Notes: generated from the sequence alone by a model not told the origin. A DNA stretch of 64,000 nucleotides from Nemertoderma westbladi (GCA_032718475.1 JAUCBJ010000586.1:1-64000), one strand, 5' to 3'. Positions 43,571-56,779 are shown, counted from the stretch's first letter. Numbers and translations: made by a program.

Positions 43571-45440
43571 AGGAAATATCTCTCTATACAAGACTGTAAT
43601 GCATTTACACTTCGACCCTTCTCCAGTGATCACCGCCTTATTGCGGCCAAGGTAAGACTTAGTCTGCGTGCTAGCAGAACAACGAAATCTGCCTTGCCGC
43701 GGCATACTGGTTCTCTCTGTTGCAACAGCCAAGTGTAAGATCCAGCTTCACACTACAGCTGAGCAACAGGTATGAGGTTCTTGCCTATGAGGCGGCAGAT
43801 CACTGCGAGGACTATACTGCCTTCACTGAAGCAGTTAGGTTAGCAGCTGCAGAAACAGTTCCTGTATACCCTTGAAACAGGAAAAGGGTCCCCTGGACTG
43901 ACAACAAAATTCAGAAGTGCCGAAATGACCTCTATAAGGCGCAGAAAGAGTCCCGACTAAAACAGACTACAGCGGCCAAGAATGCAGTTAAGACTGCATC
44001 TAGGTCCCTGAACAGGCAGTACTCTGTTAATTTACAGGAGCTAATAAACCAACAAGTTGATGCCATCAATGATGCTGACGACAGCAGACAATCATCCCAG
44101 GCATGGAAATCGATCAACTTGCATACTGGGCGGAAAAGCCAACCAACCACCAAGGTTAAGGCAGAATCACCAGCCGATCGCCTCAATGGTTGGAAGGCCC
44201 ACTTTAAAAGCTCCTCAATAATGACAGGGTATTGCCTGATAACTTTATAGAAGTAAAAGTGTCTGAGTCTGTACTCCCAGATATTCCCATTGGTGATATC
44301 TCCTTTGCAGAAGTGAAGGCTGCTGCAAAGAGCATTAAGACCAATCGTGCCAGTGGAGTAGATGGTGTTCCCCCTGAGGTCTTTAAAATACCCGAGTGTT
44401 TAAAGCTCATCTATCCCATCATAGTAGACATGTACCGAACAACAAGAGTCCCCACAAGAAATGAAATCAAATAAATTGGTGCCAGTTCCCAAGAAGGACA
44501 ACCTAACACTCTATGGTTCTTTTCGGAGAATCTCATTGATCTCGATTGCTGAAAAGCTATACAATTACAATAGAATTATATTAAATCGCATCAGGGATCC
44601 CATTGAGAGACTGCTCCGTGGAAATCAGAATGGGTTCCGTAAAGGTCGTGGGACCATGGAGCCACTTTTGGCACTTAGAAGAATAATTGAAGAGTTATCA
44701 AAAAAGAAAGACAGGCATCTACTGTTATCTTTGTTGACTTCTTCAAGGCCTTTGATTCAGTCTCTCGCTCACCAATGTTCAGCATAATTTCATGATATGG
44801 GATTCCTGATGAAATTATTGCAGCAATCAGATCAGTATACGATGGTTCGACAAAATTTGTGTCTACTGTTGACGGTGACACAGAACCATTTGAAGTGTTA
44901 TGGGGCGTCCTCCAGGGAGACACACTTGCGCCATTCTTGTTCATAATTGTGGTTGACTGTGATCTACGCATGTCCTTAGATCATTATAATGATGATGGGG
45001 TGATGATAACTCCACCTACTGGCTCCAGAAGTCGAGGAAATCCTGCCAAGTACCTAACTGATCTAGACTTTGCTGATGACTTAGGGGTACTCTCAGAATC
45101 ACTAGAGGGACCCCAACGGCTCCTAAGTAAATTAGAACAGGCTGCTTCTAGTGTTGGTCTTTTAATTAACTCCAAAAAGACCAAAATTTTGACAATTAAC
45201 TTTGAAAGTCATCAATAAGTCTCTGATCGGATGAGCATAAGCTCAAAGGATGGTATACTTGAGCAAGTGGACGTTCATTGTGTCAAGTACAATGCAAACA
45301 TCTCCAACCGAGACACTATATAACATTGGAGGTGTCTTATTGGTTCCCCCAAGCTTGACACTAGAACAAAGTCGCCTCCGCTTTGCAGAACATTGTTGTT
45401 GCCGTGAGGACCAGCCAGTGCATAATCTTGTGCTCGATAA
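43571..45440 (+). mobile_element. LINE copy D, damaged and internally deleted
   Basis: Same family as A and B, plus strand. It extends further 5' than A: NAFTLRPFSSDHRLIAAKV is the end of the AP-type endonuclease. Several frameshifts are visible (for example loss of a G at CTTTAAAAGC near 44206 and an extra base near 44455). About 280 bp are missing at 45265-45275, where GTGGACG joins TTCATTGTGTC. It ends near 45440 before the family 3' tail. Confidence 0.9.
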
Positions 45441-46485
45441 TCATGTCAATTATTAATGTGCGATCATTTTAAAAATAAAAATACATCTTCGAAGCTAATG
45501 AAAATTAACAACAACTTTCGCTAAGAAATATTTTCCTTTTAACTGAGATGATGTATACATAGTGGGTATCGTCGAGTAAATAAATTATTAAACACTCTTT
45601 TCTCGATCTAATATTGACCTAACTCGCTGCGCTCCCTCTGTAAATAATCGATCTCGGGAGACGAGCGGTAAGTATAGTCAATTGTATTTACTGTAAAATA
45701 AATAACTATAATTCGCCGTTTGCTGAAATGGGATATGCGTCAATCCCCCCCCCCCCCCCCCCCTTGTATCTAACATGATGATGATGACACCATCATCTAG
45801 TTACAATACTGTAGGATGTAGTAATTAAGTACTTCCTTGATGTGTTCAATTCTGCCATCTTTCATCCGTTCTCTATGTGGAAGATGTTGTTATTTAACTG
45901 TTATTTATGATTAATTTTAAGTTTCTATAGAAAATGAGAATGACATACAATGTAATCGGGTTGTTGCAGTACATCCGTTGCCGAATCCATCCCTCAATCT
46001 TCCATCCTATGATTATACTACTGTACTATTATTATTATAGAACATACTTAACTTAGTTACAGCAGTACAGTGAAGTAATATTGGACAAAAACAAAGAGTA
46101 CCAACGAACCGACAATATAATTTGAGCCGCCGTGTTAGTAGAGCTTTTTACAGTACCAGTAGTTTGACAGAATGGAACTTTCAGATTATGTCTATTTAGA
46201 TGGCATCGGTGCAGCCGTATTATTTACGATTGTAAACGGTGGACTTGACTGCCGTAAACGGCGAAATATATAAAAATTTAAAAATTTTGGAGTGGAAATG
46301 CCTTCTTCCCCGTCTAAATACATTTGCGGGCGCCAATACAGGCCAAGCCTGTATTGCTTAGCTGTTAGGACAAGCCAAACACCAAGGTTTTAAGATAATA
46401 AATAAAGACAAATAAATAGAGACAAATAAGTAAACAAATAAATACCAATAAATAATAAAGACAAATAAATAAACAAATAAAGACA
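45441..46485. other. Gene-free stretch with a poly(C) tract and AAATAAAGAC runs
   Basis: It contains C19 at 45745-45763 and a degenerate (AAATAAAGAC)n repeat at about 46385-46485 that abuts LINE E. No gene is supported. Confidence 0.55.
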
Positions 46486-47255
46486 GAAAGTGTCTGTTGA
46501 TTTCTCTAAGGACTTTGATTCAATCACCCGATATCGTATGTTCAGCACACTTAGAGCATATGGGATTCCTGTAGAAATTATTACAGTTCATTATATGAGG
46601 GTTCCACAACATTTGTATCGACCGCTGATGGTGACACAGATACAAATGCGAATTTATATTAGGAATGCTCCAAGGTGACACACTTACAGTATTTTTATTC
46701 GTAGTTGTCGTAAGTTTATGTTCTACGAATGTCCTAAGAGCACCATAATAAATATGGAGTAAACATTAATACCAGTACTCCTCTATGGGCGTCCATGCTG
46801 GGTTCTAACTGATGCTGAGGACACCAATCTCCGGATGGAACATTTAATGATTGAATGCTATTTCACAAGAATGTTACGTCCGATTCACTGTGTCAAGTAC
46901 AATGCACACATCTCCAACCAGACACTATATAACATTGGAGGTGTCTCGTTGGTTCCCCCATGCTTTGACTTGAACAAAGCCGCCTCCGATTTGTAGGACA
47001 TTGTTTTCGCCGTGAGGACCAGCATGTTGCACAATCTAGTGCTTCGGACGCCCCATGGAGAAAATAAGCATGGTGGACAGCCCATGACTTTCTTGAGACG
47101 CATCTTAAAGGACACTGGCCTTGAAGATGCGGATGATCTAGCAAATATCATGAGTGATAGGGAGTTGTGGCTGCGCAATTTTGTCGACAAGCCGGCACAG
47201 CATTCCTAAAAGTGCAGCTGCACTGCAGCATGCCGATCCTAGTATTAGTAGTAGT
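46486..47255 (+). mobile_element. LINE copy E, fragment with large internal deletion
   Basis: It starts at VDFSKDFDSITRYRMFS (RT motif A region), loses most of the RT, and resumes at TACTCCTCTATGGGCG (46781), running to the family 3' end with CAGCATGCCGATCCTAGTA and a short TAG tail. Frames are broken throughout. Its 3' end confirms that of copy B. Confidence 0.88.
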
Positions 47256-47985
47256 GTGTGTGTATGTATAACCATCCAATATCTCAACAACTCCAGCAAA
47301 AATATACGCAAAAATTTTGATAACAAACTATAAATAAATTTTGGTTGCGCACAAGACTGCATATTTTTTGTAGCAACTGGCAAACTGTTTGTAACAACTT
47401 TTGAGCAACATATTTGAGCCTCAGAATCTTTTCAAATATCGCTAATCTCGCACAAAAGGTCGCCAAAATTTGTTAGTCCGACAAAAAACGCACTAATTCG
47501 TCTAAAATATGTAGTAAATTATTGGTTGCAGAATAATATGATTCAACTAGAAAAGCCAGAAAGTTGGCTATAAGGAGACATAGACAAACGTAGTGCAGTT
47601 GGGTCCCTCCTCATTCATTATCATAAACATATAAAACAATTGAACGGCCCAGTGCAGCAGTGCTTACGATTCAATCAGCTTGCCTCCAACCTAACATAGG
47701 CCTAGCAGTGAGTAACCTTATAGATATTCACATAGGATTCACTGGAAAGATCTGCTATTCAGCTGGTGGGGTAGTACATTATACAAACTAACAGTTGATG
47801 TTTGATTACTGTCTGGGATAGAGTGAGAGAGTAATAAATTTAGCAAGTAATATACTTATCTGCAGTTTGGGCCTATCCATTCAATCAATAGTAGTAGCCT
47901 ACAAGGCCCTCATGCGTACCAGCAGCTAGTGTTTCTATCGTTGAGTTGATGGCAATTATCGTGTTTTCATTTTCTCTCACTCAGG
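47256..47985. other. Gene-free stretch before the hAT element
   Basis: No supported gene; the 60-81 codon minus frames here have no recognised features. A GT run (47247-47262) follows LINE E. The last 8 bases are the hAT target duplication. Confidence 0.5.
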
Positions 47986-48383
47986 CAGGGCCGTATTAAC
48001 GGTGGGACTATTGGGACTGCAGCCCCGGGCCCCGTGAAGCTTTGGGGCCCCCCAGAAAAAGAGAAAAAGTAATGGTCCCTCCTTACATTAAGAAAAATAT
48101 TTTTGGAACCACGTTAAAACTAAAACATACAAGTAATATCGTACCCAGATGAACAAATGCGAAATTCACATTCCACATTATACTACTGAAAATATACCAT
48201 ACCATACCATACCTCTCCAATTTCTCACTGTAAACATTACCAAAGGGCAAGAAAGTCTGGGGAGGGGTCATAATGTAAAGAACACTAACAGTAGTAAAGG
48301 AAGGGAGCAACACTGAGCTGTCCCTACAGACAGTATTACCTACATTATTGGTGTGCGTGCCAATCTGTTTCAATTTCCTCAAA

Positions 48384-48524
48384 CGTATTAAGAACGCTTT
48401 ATGTACAACAATGACTCATGAACGACTATCTGCAATGGCACTAATGGCTATAGAACCAGAACTTCTCCGTGAACTTGACTGTACAACGATTATTGAAAAG
48501 TTTGCGAGATTGAAATGCAGAAGG
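48384..48524 (+). pseudogene. hAT transposase C-terminal dimerisation fragment
   Basis: The frame reads RIKNALCTTMTHERLSAMAL and then IEPELLRELDCTTIIEKFA ... KCRR, which matches the end of hAT transposases (RLK-LRSTMTQERL, E-DYDDVIDxFA, KKxRR). Just upstream VPICFNFLK lacks the usual ERSFSAL segment, so it is a deleted remnant. It is on plus, in the orientation of the flanking hAT ends. Confidence 0.8.
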
Positions 48525-48799
48525 CACATACAGTATGTACATACAGCAGAAACGTGCAGAATCTTATTTCTAATTATAAACCTAAACCTTTTTCAATTTT
48601 ATTTATTATATCAATGAATACAATAGTTTTGTTTCAATTTCGTTAATGTTTTTTGCGTTAATGGTTTGCCTGTATGAGGTCTGGTTGGTTAATAGTGTCT
48701 GACAGGAAGGAAGCACACCACCAAGCAAAAATTATATTCACGGGGGTTTTCGGGGTCGCCGATTTCATTTCCGAAGGCAGTTTTAATATTTGATGGAAT

Positions 48800-49680
48800 C
48801 TAGTCTGTCCGCCGGTCGTCCGTCTGTAACCTGCTCCTTTCCCTGATTTGGTAAAGTGGCCGTTTATTGTTTTGATTAGAAAGGCCCGCCTCTGTAACCT
48901 GCTCCTTTCCTTCATTTGGTAAAGTGACTGTTTATTGTTTTGGTTAGAAAGTCCCGCCTCTGTAACCCGTTCCTTTCCCTCAATTAGTTAAATGATCGTT
49001 TATTCCTTTGGTTAGAAAATCCCGCCTCTGTAACCTGCTCCTTTCCCTGATTTGGTAAAGTGGCCGTTTATTGTTTTGGTTAGAAAGGCCCGCCTCTGTA
49101 ATCTGCTCCTTTCCTACATTTGGTAAAGTGATTATTTATTGTTTTGGTTAGAAAATCCCGCCTCTGTAACCCGCCCCTTTCCCTCAATTAGTTAAATAAT
49201 CGTTTGTTGTTTTGGTTAGAAAATCCCGCCTCTGTAACCTGCTCCTTTCCCTCAATTAGTTAGGTGATCGATTATTGTTTTGGTTAGAAAATCCCTCCTC
49301 TGTAACCTGCTCCTTTCCCTGATTTGGTAAAGTGATCGTTTATTGTTTTGGTTAGAAAGGCCCGCCTCTTTCACCTGCTCCTTTCCCTCAATTGGTAATG
49401 TTATCGTTTATTGTTTTGGTTAGAAAAGACCATCTATGTAACCTGCTCCTTTCCTTCATTTGGTAAAGTGATTGTTTATTGTTTTTGTTAGAAAATCCCG
49501 CCTCTGTAACGCTCCTTTCCCTGATTTGGTAAAGTGACCGTTTATTGTTTTGGTTAGAAAGGCCAGCCTCTGTAACCTGCTCCTTTTCCTTCATTTGGTA
49601 AAGTGACTGTTTATTGGTTTGGTTAGAAAATCCGGTCTCTCTAACCTGCTCCTTTCCATCAATTGGTAATTGTTTTTGAC
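48800..49680. repeat. 68-bp tandem array inside the hAT element
   Basis: CCTCTGTAACCTGCTCCTTT recurs every 68 bp (anchor TCTGTAACC at 48891, 48959, 49027, 49095, 49163, 49231 and on), about 13 diverged units. Units alternate TTTGGTAAAGTG and AATTAGTTAAATGA versions. A single related unit lies inverted at about 59575-59625. Confidence 0.92.
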
Positions 49681-50119
49681 TATAAAATGAGTGTTTTGCT
49701 ACGTCATGTGGTAATCAATTATCGACAACAACCACAAATTATTAAATTTAGAGTCATTTACCACAGGCGCATATGGAAATCTATCCCATAGTCGATACAT
49801 CATGGAATTTTGAATGTTTTGGCACAGGCATAGTGAAACCAACTGTCCGACAGACCAGAAATCAACAAATTTTGAATGTTTTGGCATAGGCATGTTGAAA
49901 TCAACTGTCTGACAGTCCAGAAATCATCCATCTGACAGTTTGAAGAAATACATACATAAAAAGTCATTAAAAGGACAACAAATGTCATTAAAGGGACAAC
50001 AAAAGTCATTGTGCGCAATTCGTAAAAAAGGGAGGACAAAAAAGTCAAATAAAAGGACATAAAAAATCACTGCCAATTTATATTAGCCCCTGGCCCCGAT
50101 ATAGTTTAATCCGGCCCTG

Positions 50120-50442
50120 CACTCAGGGTACTTACTGGTTTGAGGGACAGGTTCGTTTAACAATTTAAAGCCAACTTGCTGGCTTTCTAGTTATTAATAC
50201 CTGTCTGTAATACAGTCTGACAGTACGGCCACCAGGCCACGGGAGGCCTACCGGTCTGCCGGTCCTATGGTTGGGATTATAACAATAAAGTATAGGCCTA
50301 CATATACAACCTACCCAGCTACCCCTATAGGCCTGCCTACCCAGGACCGACCAGGGCTGCATGGTCGGTCACACTCGCCTCACTCAGTCACCAAGCCCAA
50401 AGCCCAGCCTGCCAAAAGGTTGTCGACAACTACAACTGTACA
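50120..50442 (+). promoter_or_regulatory. Short upstream region of the SLC46-like gene
   Basis: Only 323 bases separate the hAT element from the ATG. The stretch contains an inverted repeat-like GC patch (GGCCTACCGGTCTGCCGGTCC near 50245) and two TATAGGCCT motifs (50289, 50328). No clear TATA-initiator pair is seen. The promoter must lie here, inside the hAT element, or beyond it. Confidence 0.35.
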
Positions 50443-51930
50443 ATGGCAACGAACAATGCCGAATCCAAAGCCCGTAGACTCTGGGTTACGGTGGAACTCC
50501 CAATATTCATCGCATCCATGAGTATATACATGGTGGAACCTATAGTACGAGAGTATATGTACGATTTATTCGCCAAGGAAGCTGGCTACAACGCGACTAG
50601 CCACGATAAAACCTCCCCGGGTTGCGGTACCGGTAACAACAGCGATCCACACGATCGGGAACTAGCTACCATGGTGAGCGGACAAGTCAGTCGATGGGGC
50701 GGCTACTTTATGGCGACATCCGCTACCCCTTCTATTATAATCGGCGCGTATTTATGCTCTTTGAGCGATAAAGCAGGACGTAAACTACCACTTTGGTTAC
50801 CAATATTCGGAAATATAATAGAAGCTTCTGTCATACTTTTCGTTTTATACTTTAATCTCTCCCAAAGTTATTTTTTCATTGGTTATCTCGCAGTAGGATT
50901 CACCGGTTCTTCTCTCGCTCTATTCGCCGCTTGTTTCGCTTACATTGCGGATGTAACCGAGGTTGGGGGTTCTAGAACAATTCGTATGGTAGTCCTGCTA
51001 ACTATGCTAGGTTGCGGTCACGCACTTGGGTCTACTGCGGGAGGATTTTGGGTAAATTACACGCGATCCTATATACAACCTCTATGGTTAATTCTTTCTT
51101 TAAACATCGCCTTAATTCCTTACATATTCTTCTACCTCCCAGAAACTGTAGCTAATCCATCCTACAGACATCTGCTATCTCTAGAACCAATACGTTCCTT
51201 TTACAAATTATTTGCTCGAAATAAATTCCGTAGTAAATTTTTAATCGCTATTCTTTTAACTTTCGCTATTCCGGTTTCGGTTTTCGTTTCGTCTTTGAGT
51301 TTTACACCTCCATATCTACTATCGACTCCTTTCTGCTTTTCTAAAGGTATTCTAGGGGTTGTTTACAGTATGGGTGGTGTACAAGCGATAACAAGTCTAA
51401 TTGCTGTTAAAATCTTAACTCATTTTAAGGTGAACTTCCATTTTATTGTGGTTCTTGGACTGGTTTCAGCAGCTACGTATACCGTAGTTTTAGGTGCTGC
51501 TTCCGACACTACTTTAGTGTTTGTAGCCGTAGCTGCCGGCGCATTCTCGCACATTCAGTACAGTTTATTGCGCGCGAGTATGAGTGAGGAGGTGGACGGC
51601 TGCGAACAGGGTAGTTTATTCGCGTTGACCGCGGTAGCGGAACAAACGTTCGTGTCGTTAGAGAGTTTAGCCTTGGGTTACATCTATCCGGCCACTCAGC
51701 CGAAATACCCCGGGTTTATATTCTATCTGTCTACGGGGTTTACCGCCGTTGCGATACCGACGTACGTGGTAGCCGTTTGGTATAAACGACCGCTGCGTTT
51801 GCGCGAGTACGTACGTTACGATTCCAATCGGACCAACGACTCAGACCTACAGCCCGAATCGGCGGAGGTTGAACCAATCAATAACTCAACAGAGCCGCTA
51901 AACAACTCGGTACAAGTCGGTTGTATATAG
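50443..51930 (+). CDS. SLC46-like (proton-coupled folate transporter-like) MFS transporter
   Basis: A complete 495-residue, single-exon frame starts at ACAATGG (ATG 50443) and ends at TAG 51928-51930. Helix 1 is at about 18-38. A long first extracellular loop has an NAT glycosylation site (N50) and C61, as in SLC46 proteins. After helix 2 comes the MFS motif SLSDKAGRKLPL (about 106-117), then helices through FFYLPETV and a second bundle from about residue 262, about 12 helices in all. The tail is polar and acidic with NNS motifs. SLC46 members move folate or other organic anions with protons across plasma or lysosomal membrane; the substrate here is not known. AATAAA at 52000 lies 70 bases after the stop. 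Confidence 0.88.
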   Translation: MATNNAESKARRLWVTVELPIFIASMSIYMVEPIVREYMYDLFAKEAGYNATSHDKTSPGCGTGNNSDPHDRELATMVSGQVSRWGGYFMATSATPSIIIGAYLCSLSDKAGRKLPLWLPIFGNIIEASVILFVLYFNLSQSYFFIGYLAVGFTGSSLALFAACFAYIADVTEVGGSRTIRMVVLLTMLGCGHALGSTAGGFWVNYTRSYIQPLWLILSLNIALIPYIFFYLPETVANPSYRHLLSLEPIRSFYKLFARNKFRSKFLIAILLTFAIPVSVFVSSLSFTPPYLLSTPFCFSKGILGVVYSMGGVQAITSLIAVKILTHFKVNFHFIVVLGLVSAATYTVVLGAASDTTLVFVAVAAGAFSHIQYSLLRASMSEEVDGCEQGSLFALTAVAEQTFVSLESLALGYIYPATQPKYPGFIFYLSTGFTAVAIPTYVVAVWYKRPLRLREYVRYDSNRTNDSDLQPESAEVEPINNSTEPLNNSVQVGCI

Positions 51931-53452
51931 ACGGAACGCCAGGAGCTAAAGGAACCACTAAATTATTAATTTCCAACTCTTTTTACTAATTGCTTGCGAA
52001 ATAAAATTGAACTTTGTTTTGTTATAATGAGTTGTAATTAATATAATATAGTTTAGTGCAAATAATTCGCTATTTATTTCTCATGCTTCTATGTTGTAGG
52101 CCAAACCCTATAAATTACAATTGTTCATGAAAAATAATAAATATAATTTTTTAACAAAAGTTGTAAGATTTGGCGTTACAGATATAAATCGAATATTCTA
52201 TTTAAAAACATAAAATAAAGTATGTCGCGGTATGTATAGCGTTTATGTATTTGAATTTTTTGTATAGATTAATATAACAGTTGGTTGTCAGGAATTATAC
52301 AGACAATAATTGATTTACTCAGAGTCAGTGATTTTATTTTCAATGCTATATCATTTAATTGTGCTATTTACAAAATATAAGTTTTATTTGCCTTTAATTT
52401 TAACGAATTTCCTTCTGTAATTTTCCGATAATGTAATAATGACTTTTTAATCGTATGTTTTAAGAATTTATGTTATTTAATTTTATATATAATCTTATAT
52501 TTTTTAACAAACTTTCAATTTGCATAGTATCATTATAATTAGCTTTAAGTACATGTCAATGTAGGCATTATTTTTCATTATATCTAAGTTCTATAATTAA
52601 TTAATTTATCAATCAATACTTACAATATTAATTTGACAGTGTTTATTTCCGGTTCCGCCTTAATTTGTGCTAATTGGGTTTACTGTATTTATTAATTTTA
52701 CCAGTGTTACCAATTTATTTAGCAATGTTAAATAATATTATACATTGTGGGTTGTACCTGCCTCCCAAATTTTACTTTTACTACATTTCCAAATCAAAAT
52801 TCCCCTGCGCTGTGCGATAAATAATAGGCATATAATGTGGTACTTTATATGATTACAGTAACTATGGATTTTAATAGATAATAAAGCTGTACATAATCTT
52901 CTAATAAAGTGTTTCACACTTTGGGGTCTGTAATAAAATTACCGTGATTATCACATACGCAATAAATATCATATATCATAATCACATAACTAAGACAAAT
53001 GGCATGAAGTATGTGGATACCATCTTTGTGTGAGCGCTTCGGGTAGCTATTAGTGTGGCTGATATAACTGAAGATCTGTTTGAAGGTGGCGATAAATAGG
53101 CGCTATCAAACATGTAACCAAAAATAATAAATTTATCGGCCTTGATGTGAAGAGAATCCAAAGACCATTGTAATCGCTGCGGTGTGTCCCAAAGCGTAGA
53201 TCCACATGAGAAATGTAACCTATATGAGAATAATGTGTAAGGCTATTTATTGATATTTGGATTGAGATTGTTGTTTATAAATTCAGTTAAGTTCACCTTC
53301 TGTTAACCTATATGTGATACTACAACAACCACTACTCTAATAGGCCTGTTGCATTGATGCTACACATCGTGATGCTACGCTGGCTTACCAAAACATATTT
53401 CTTCCACCAGGATGCAATTCACATATGGCATACTATAATGCAGCGTACATAA
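51931..53452. other. AT-rich intergenic stretch
   Basis: The transporter 3' UTR (AATAAA at 52000) is followed by AT-rich DNA with no supported gene. Confidence 0.5.
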
Positions 53453-53762
53453 TGAATGCCATGCCGGCTTATCGACAACATTGTGCCGCCACAACTCCAT
53501 ATCCCCAATGCCTTTCGCGAGATTATACACATCTTCAAGGAAAGTTTCCTTTAAGAGGTATTTCAAGAATGTCACGGGCTGTCCACCATGGTTATTTTCT
53601 CCATGGGGCTGCAAAAGCACAAGATTGTGCACAGGCGCTGGGTCCTCACGGCGAAAGCGATGTCATGCAAAGCGGAAGCGGCTTTGTTCCAGTGTGAATA
53701 TTTAGTGGCTAGTGAGACACCTCCCCTGCTGTATAGTGTCTGATTGGAGATGTGTGCATGGT
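53453..53762 (-). mobile_element. LINE copy F, 3' fragment
   Basis: It matches the last 300 bases of copies B and E (CCGGCTTATCGACAACATTG ... GAGATGTGTGCAT), with gaps and substitutions. Frames are broken. It is the oldest-looking member of the family in the window. Confidence 0.85.
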
Positions 53763-54654
53763 AATATATGTTGGAGTTTGAAATAGTGGGATATGGAAGT
53801 CAGAATATATATTGATGGAAGCTTGCTTACAGATCAGCAAAGGTGATCAAATGTATTTAAATGTCCCTCTCCCTCTCTCTCTCACACAGTGAGAAATATC
53901 ATCTCTAATTCTAATAAGGCATCTCCCATATTATTATTAGCCAAAAAAGTAACGACCACTTTTGAGACAGAGAGGACAGGGGGAAAACTTGACGGAAATC
54001 CCATCTCATCGAATTAATACATCAACGTGCTATACCCCACCCAAGGTGGCCCCACCCCACATAGCATTATTTTTGAGAGTAATCATCTGTTATTTGGGTC
54101 CAATTTCCCCTGGAGAGGGATGGATTTTTATTGCGTTATGGTTAATGATTATTTTGTCCTGGAATTTCGTTCCGGTTGGAATTCCGGCGGATTATGCCCG
54201 ATTCCGGTTCCGGGTGGAATGGTGTCAATTTAGACCGGAATTTAACCGGAATTACCAGGTTGCTAACTAGTTTGAATGAAAGTTGCAATTAGTTTGTATA
54301 CATTTACATATTTTTGTTAACATAATCTTACCAAGTTACATTTCTACACATATACAACAAGGGCCACCCAGTTTTTTATAGTGAATTCAGTCTTGATGGG
54401 CGCGCCATCAAAAACATACAATCACATTTGCAAAAAATGTTCGCCTGATAATTAAACTAAAACGGTCCCACCAACAGTTACATCACCTACAACTGTAGTA
54501 TTCAAAAATATTCATATACCATTCACAACCGTCTTAATTTACATTAACTAATTATATCTTTATATAATAACCTTTTTTATAATAATAATTGGCGATTAAA
54601 CCTTTTGTCATTCTTAAGAATTTTTATGAATTGCATTAACGACTGGTTATTTAG

Positions 54655-54860
54655 TTTGATTTTACATTATTTTACTTTGATTTCACATTATTTTACAGTA
54701 GTTTACATTGAATTTACATTATTTTACAGTAATTTACGTTGAATTTACATTATTTTACAGTAGTTTACATTGAATTTACATTATTTTACATTGAATTTAC
54801 ATTATTTAACATTGATTCTACATTATTTTACATTGATTTTACGTTATTTTATTTTACTTT
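54655..54860. repeat. Degenerate TTTACATT(ATTTTACA) repeat
   Basis: Alternating TTTACATTATTTTACA and GTTTACATTGAATTTACATT units, about 10 in all. Confidence 0.8.
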
Positions 54861-55394
54861 GATTTGATTATTAAATAATATTATGTTATTCTGACTCAAC
54901 TTTTATTCATTATTAATAGTAAGATAAGAAGAGTACATCATCATAACAAAATTATAATTAATTGTAATTTAATTATTAGAAGTTCATTAGTTCTATTTCT
55001 GCTGATATAGCTTTTTGCTGACTTTATTCTGCTGATTCTGATAGGAAGGTCTGTATCCTTTACTAGTTTATTATGATATAATAAGACTGTATTAGTTAGC
55101 CATACGTACCGGCCTGAACGAACAGCTAGGTTTGGTAAACATGTACCGGTATAAAGGTATTGCCCAACATAAATTGGATTACCGCCAAAACTTGTAGCTT
55201 CGCTTATTTCCAAGGGGGTCCTTAATGGTACTAAGTTACAAATACAATATTACAAATTTGCACTACGCTAACCTAAAACTAATATAAAGCGTAAATTACA
55301 CAACGTATGTACAGGTCCTGCGAGTAGTCATTAAATCATTACTATTGGTTCTGCAACATTAAGTCCTGCGTCGTTAGTGTTAGGTGCCCAGGTT

Positions 55395-55690
55395 AATTAT
55401 TTAATCTATTATGATATTTTTCTTCCCCACATTTTGCGCGTTAAATTTACGATGCAATCCTACAGTATTTCGATTTCACTCACCTCTTACAATACTACTC
55501 CGTCGTTTATACTGTATGCTCATATCTGACGCGTAATAATTTAATTATTTAATCTATTATAATATTTTTCTTCCCCACATTTTGCGCGTTATAAATTACG
55601 TTGCAATTCTAATTCTACAGTATTTTGATTTCACTCACCGCTTGCAATACTACTCCGTCGTTTATAGTTTATGCGTTCTAAAATTACTAT
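55395..55690. repeat. 148-bp tandem duplication
   Basis: TCTTCCCCACATTTTGCGCG occurs at 55421 and 55569, with matching flanks (TTAATTATTTAATCTATTAT before, CTACTCCGTCGTTTATA after). Small indels separate the two copies. Confidence 0.85.
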
Positions 55691-56779
55691 TTGAATTTCA
55701 CCGTGCAGCACTATTTTGTTCTGACCCAATTAATGTGTCTACTGTAATTAGTATTTACAGCATTTAGCATTTGTAGCCCCCCCGTCTTCGTTTGGTTTTA
55801 TGTTCTACTTGGTGTTGGTGGAGGGAATTTTAAATGTTAGTTTTATATTTGCTTACATTTATTATAGGCTGAAGCAGGCCGTTAGGCCGATAACGTTTAC
55901 CACTACTAAGATCTATTTTCAGCCAGTCAGACCCCATACTGCATGTTTGTCACTGACAACTTGCATATATATATATCTACCAGGTGCCCATATTGCAGTA
56001 GTTATATTTCTATTTACAGCAAAGCTATTTCTTACCATATAAATATATCGCCATATCGTATATAAAATGTCGATTCCGGGACATCCCTACTATAAAGGTC
56101 GATTAATTTATGAATACGTTGAATTTGTTTCGAATTGAGTAGTTATCTTGTGTGAACTAAACTGAATAATGGCCTGAACACTTCCAATTACTAAAAGATG
56201 CCTGTCTTTCTTATTGTCCTCAGCCGTATAAATTTCTACAAAAATAGCAAGTACTGAATTATATCCAGCAGTTTTCCCTCGAGCTCAGATAACAACATAG
56301 CTGAAGTGTTGTTTTTTGCAATAATAATAATGCTGAGTAGTGGTACATTTAATTAGTAACGCTGTGATGTACAGTATCTCAATAACACTTACCTCGTATG
56401 ATATTATAATAACACTTATTCTTATTTTTTAGAAAAATTTAAGTACCGGTGTCAGCGTCCAATGCCTATGTAATTGGGTATTCCGGTAAAAACTGATTAA
56501 TTACGTGATGAAAAAAAAACACTTGAAAAATGTAATTAAATGATCCTCTTAACACAAAATTACCCCTCCTTCTTCGAGGTCATCTAGTCGCTAGTCCAGT
56601 AGTCCACGATGACTTACTGTATTGTCATACCTCGATCATGGTGCACCACAATGAGTTTATGATGTAATTTTCTTTCTCTAAATAATTTATCAATCTAGAT
56701 TACTCGGGGGTTATTTTTGCCGAAATGGTGATAGCGGAGGAAAATTTGGTTAAGTGGCTTTAAGTTAAATCGATCACTT

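Larger units (their letters stand above)
47986..50119 (+). mobile_element. Non-autonomous hAT-type DNA transposon with 8-bp target duplication
   Basis: Ends are CAGGGCCGTATTAA (left) and, inverted, CAGGGCCGGATTAA (right, 50106-50119), a hAT-like terminal repeat. Exact CACTCAGG duplications flank it at 47978-47985 and 50120-50127; 8 bp is the hAT length. Inside are a transposase remnant (48384-48524) and a 68-bp tandem array. It ends 320 bp before the transporter gene at 50443. Confidence 0.92.
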
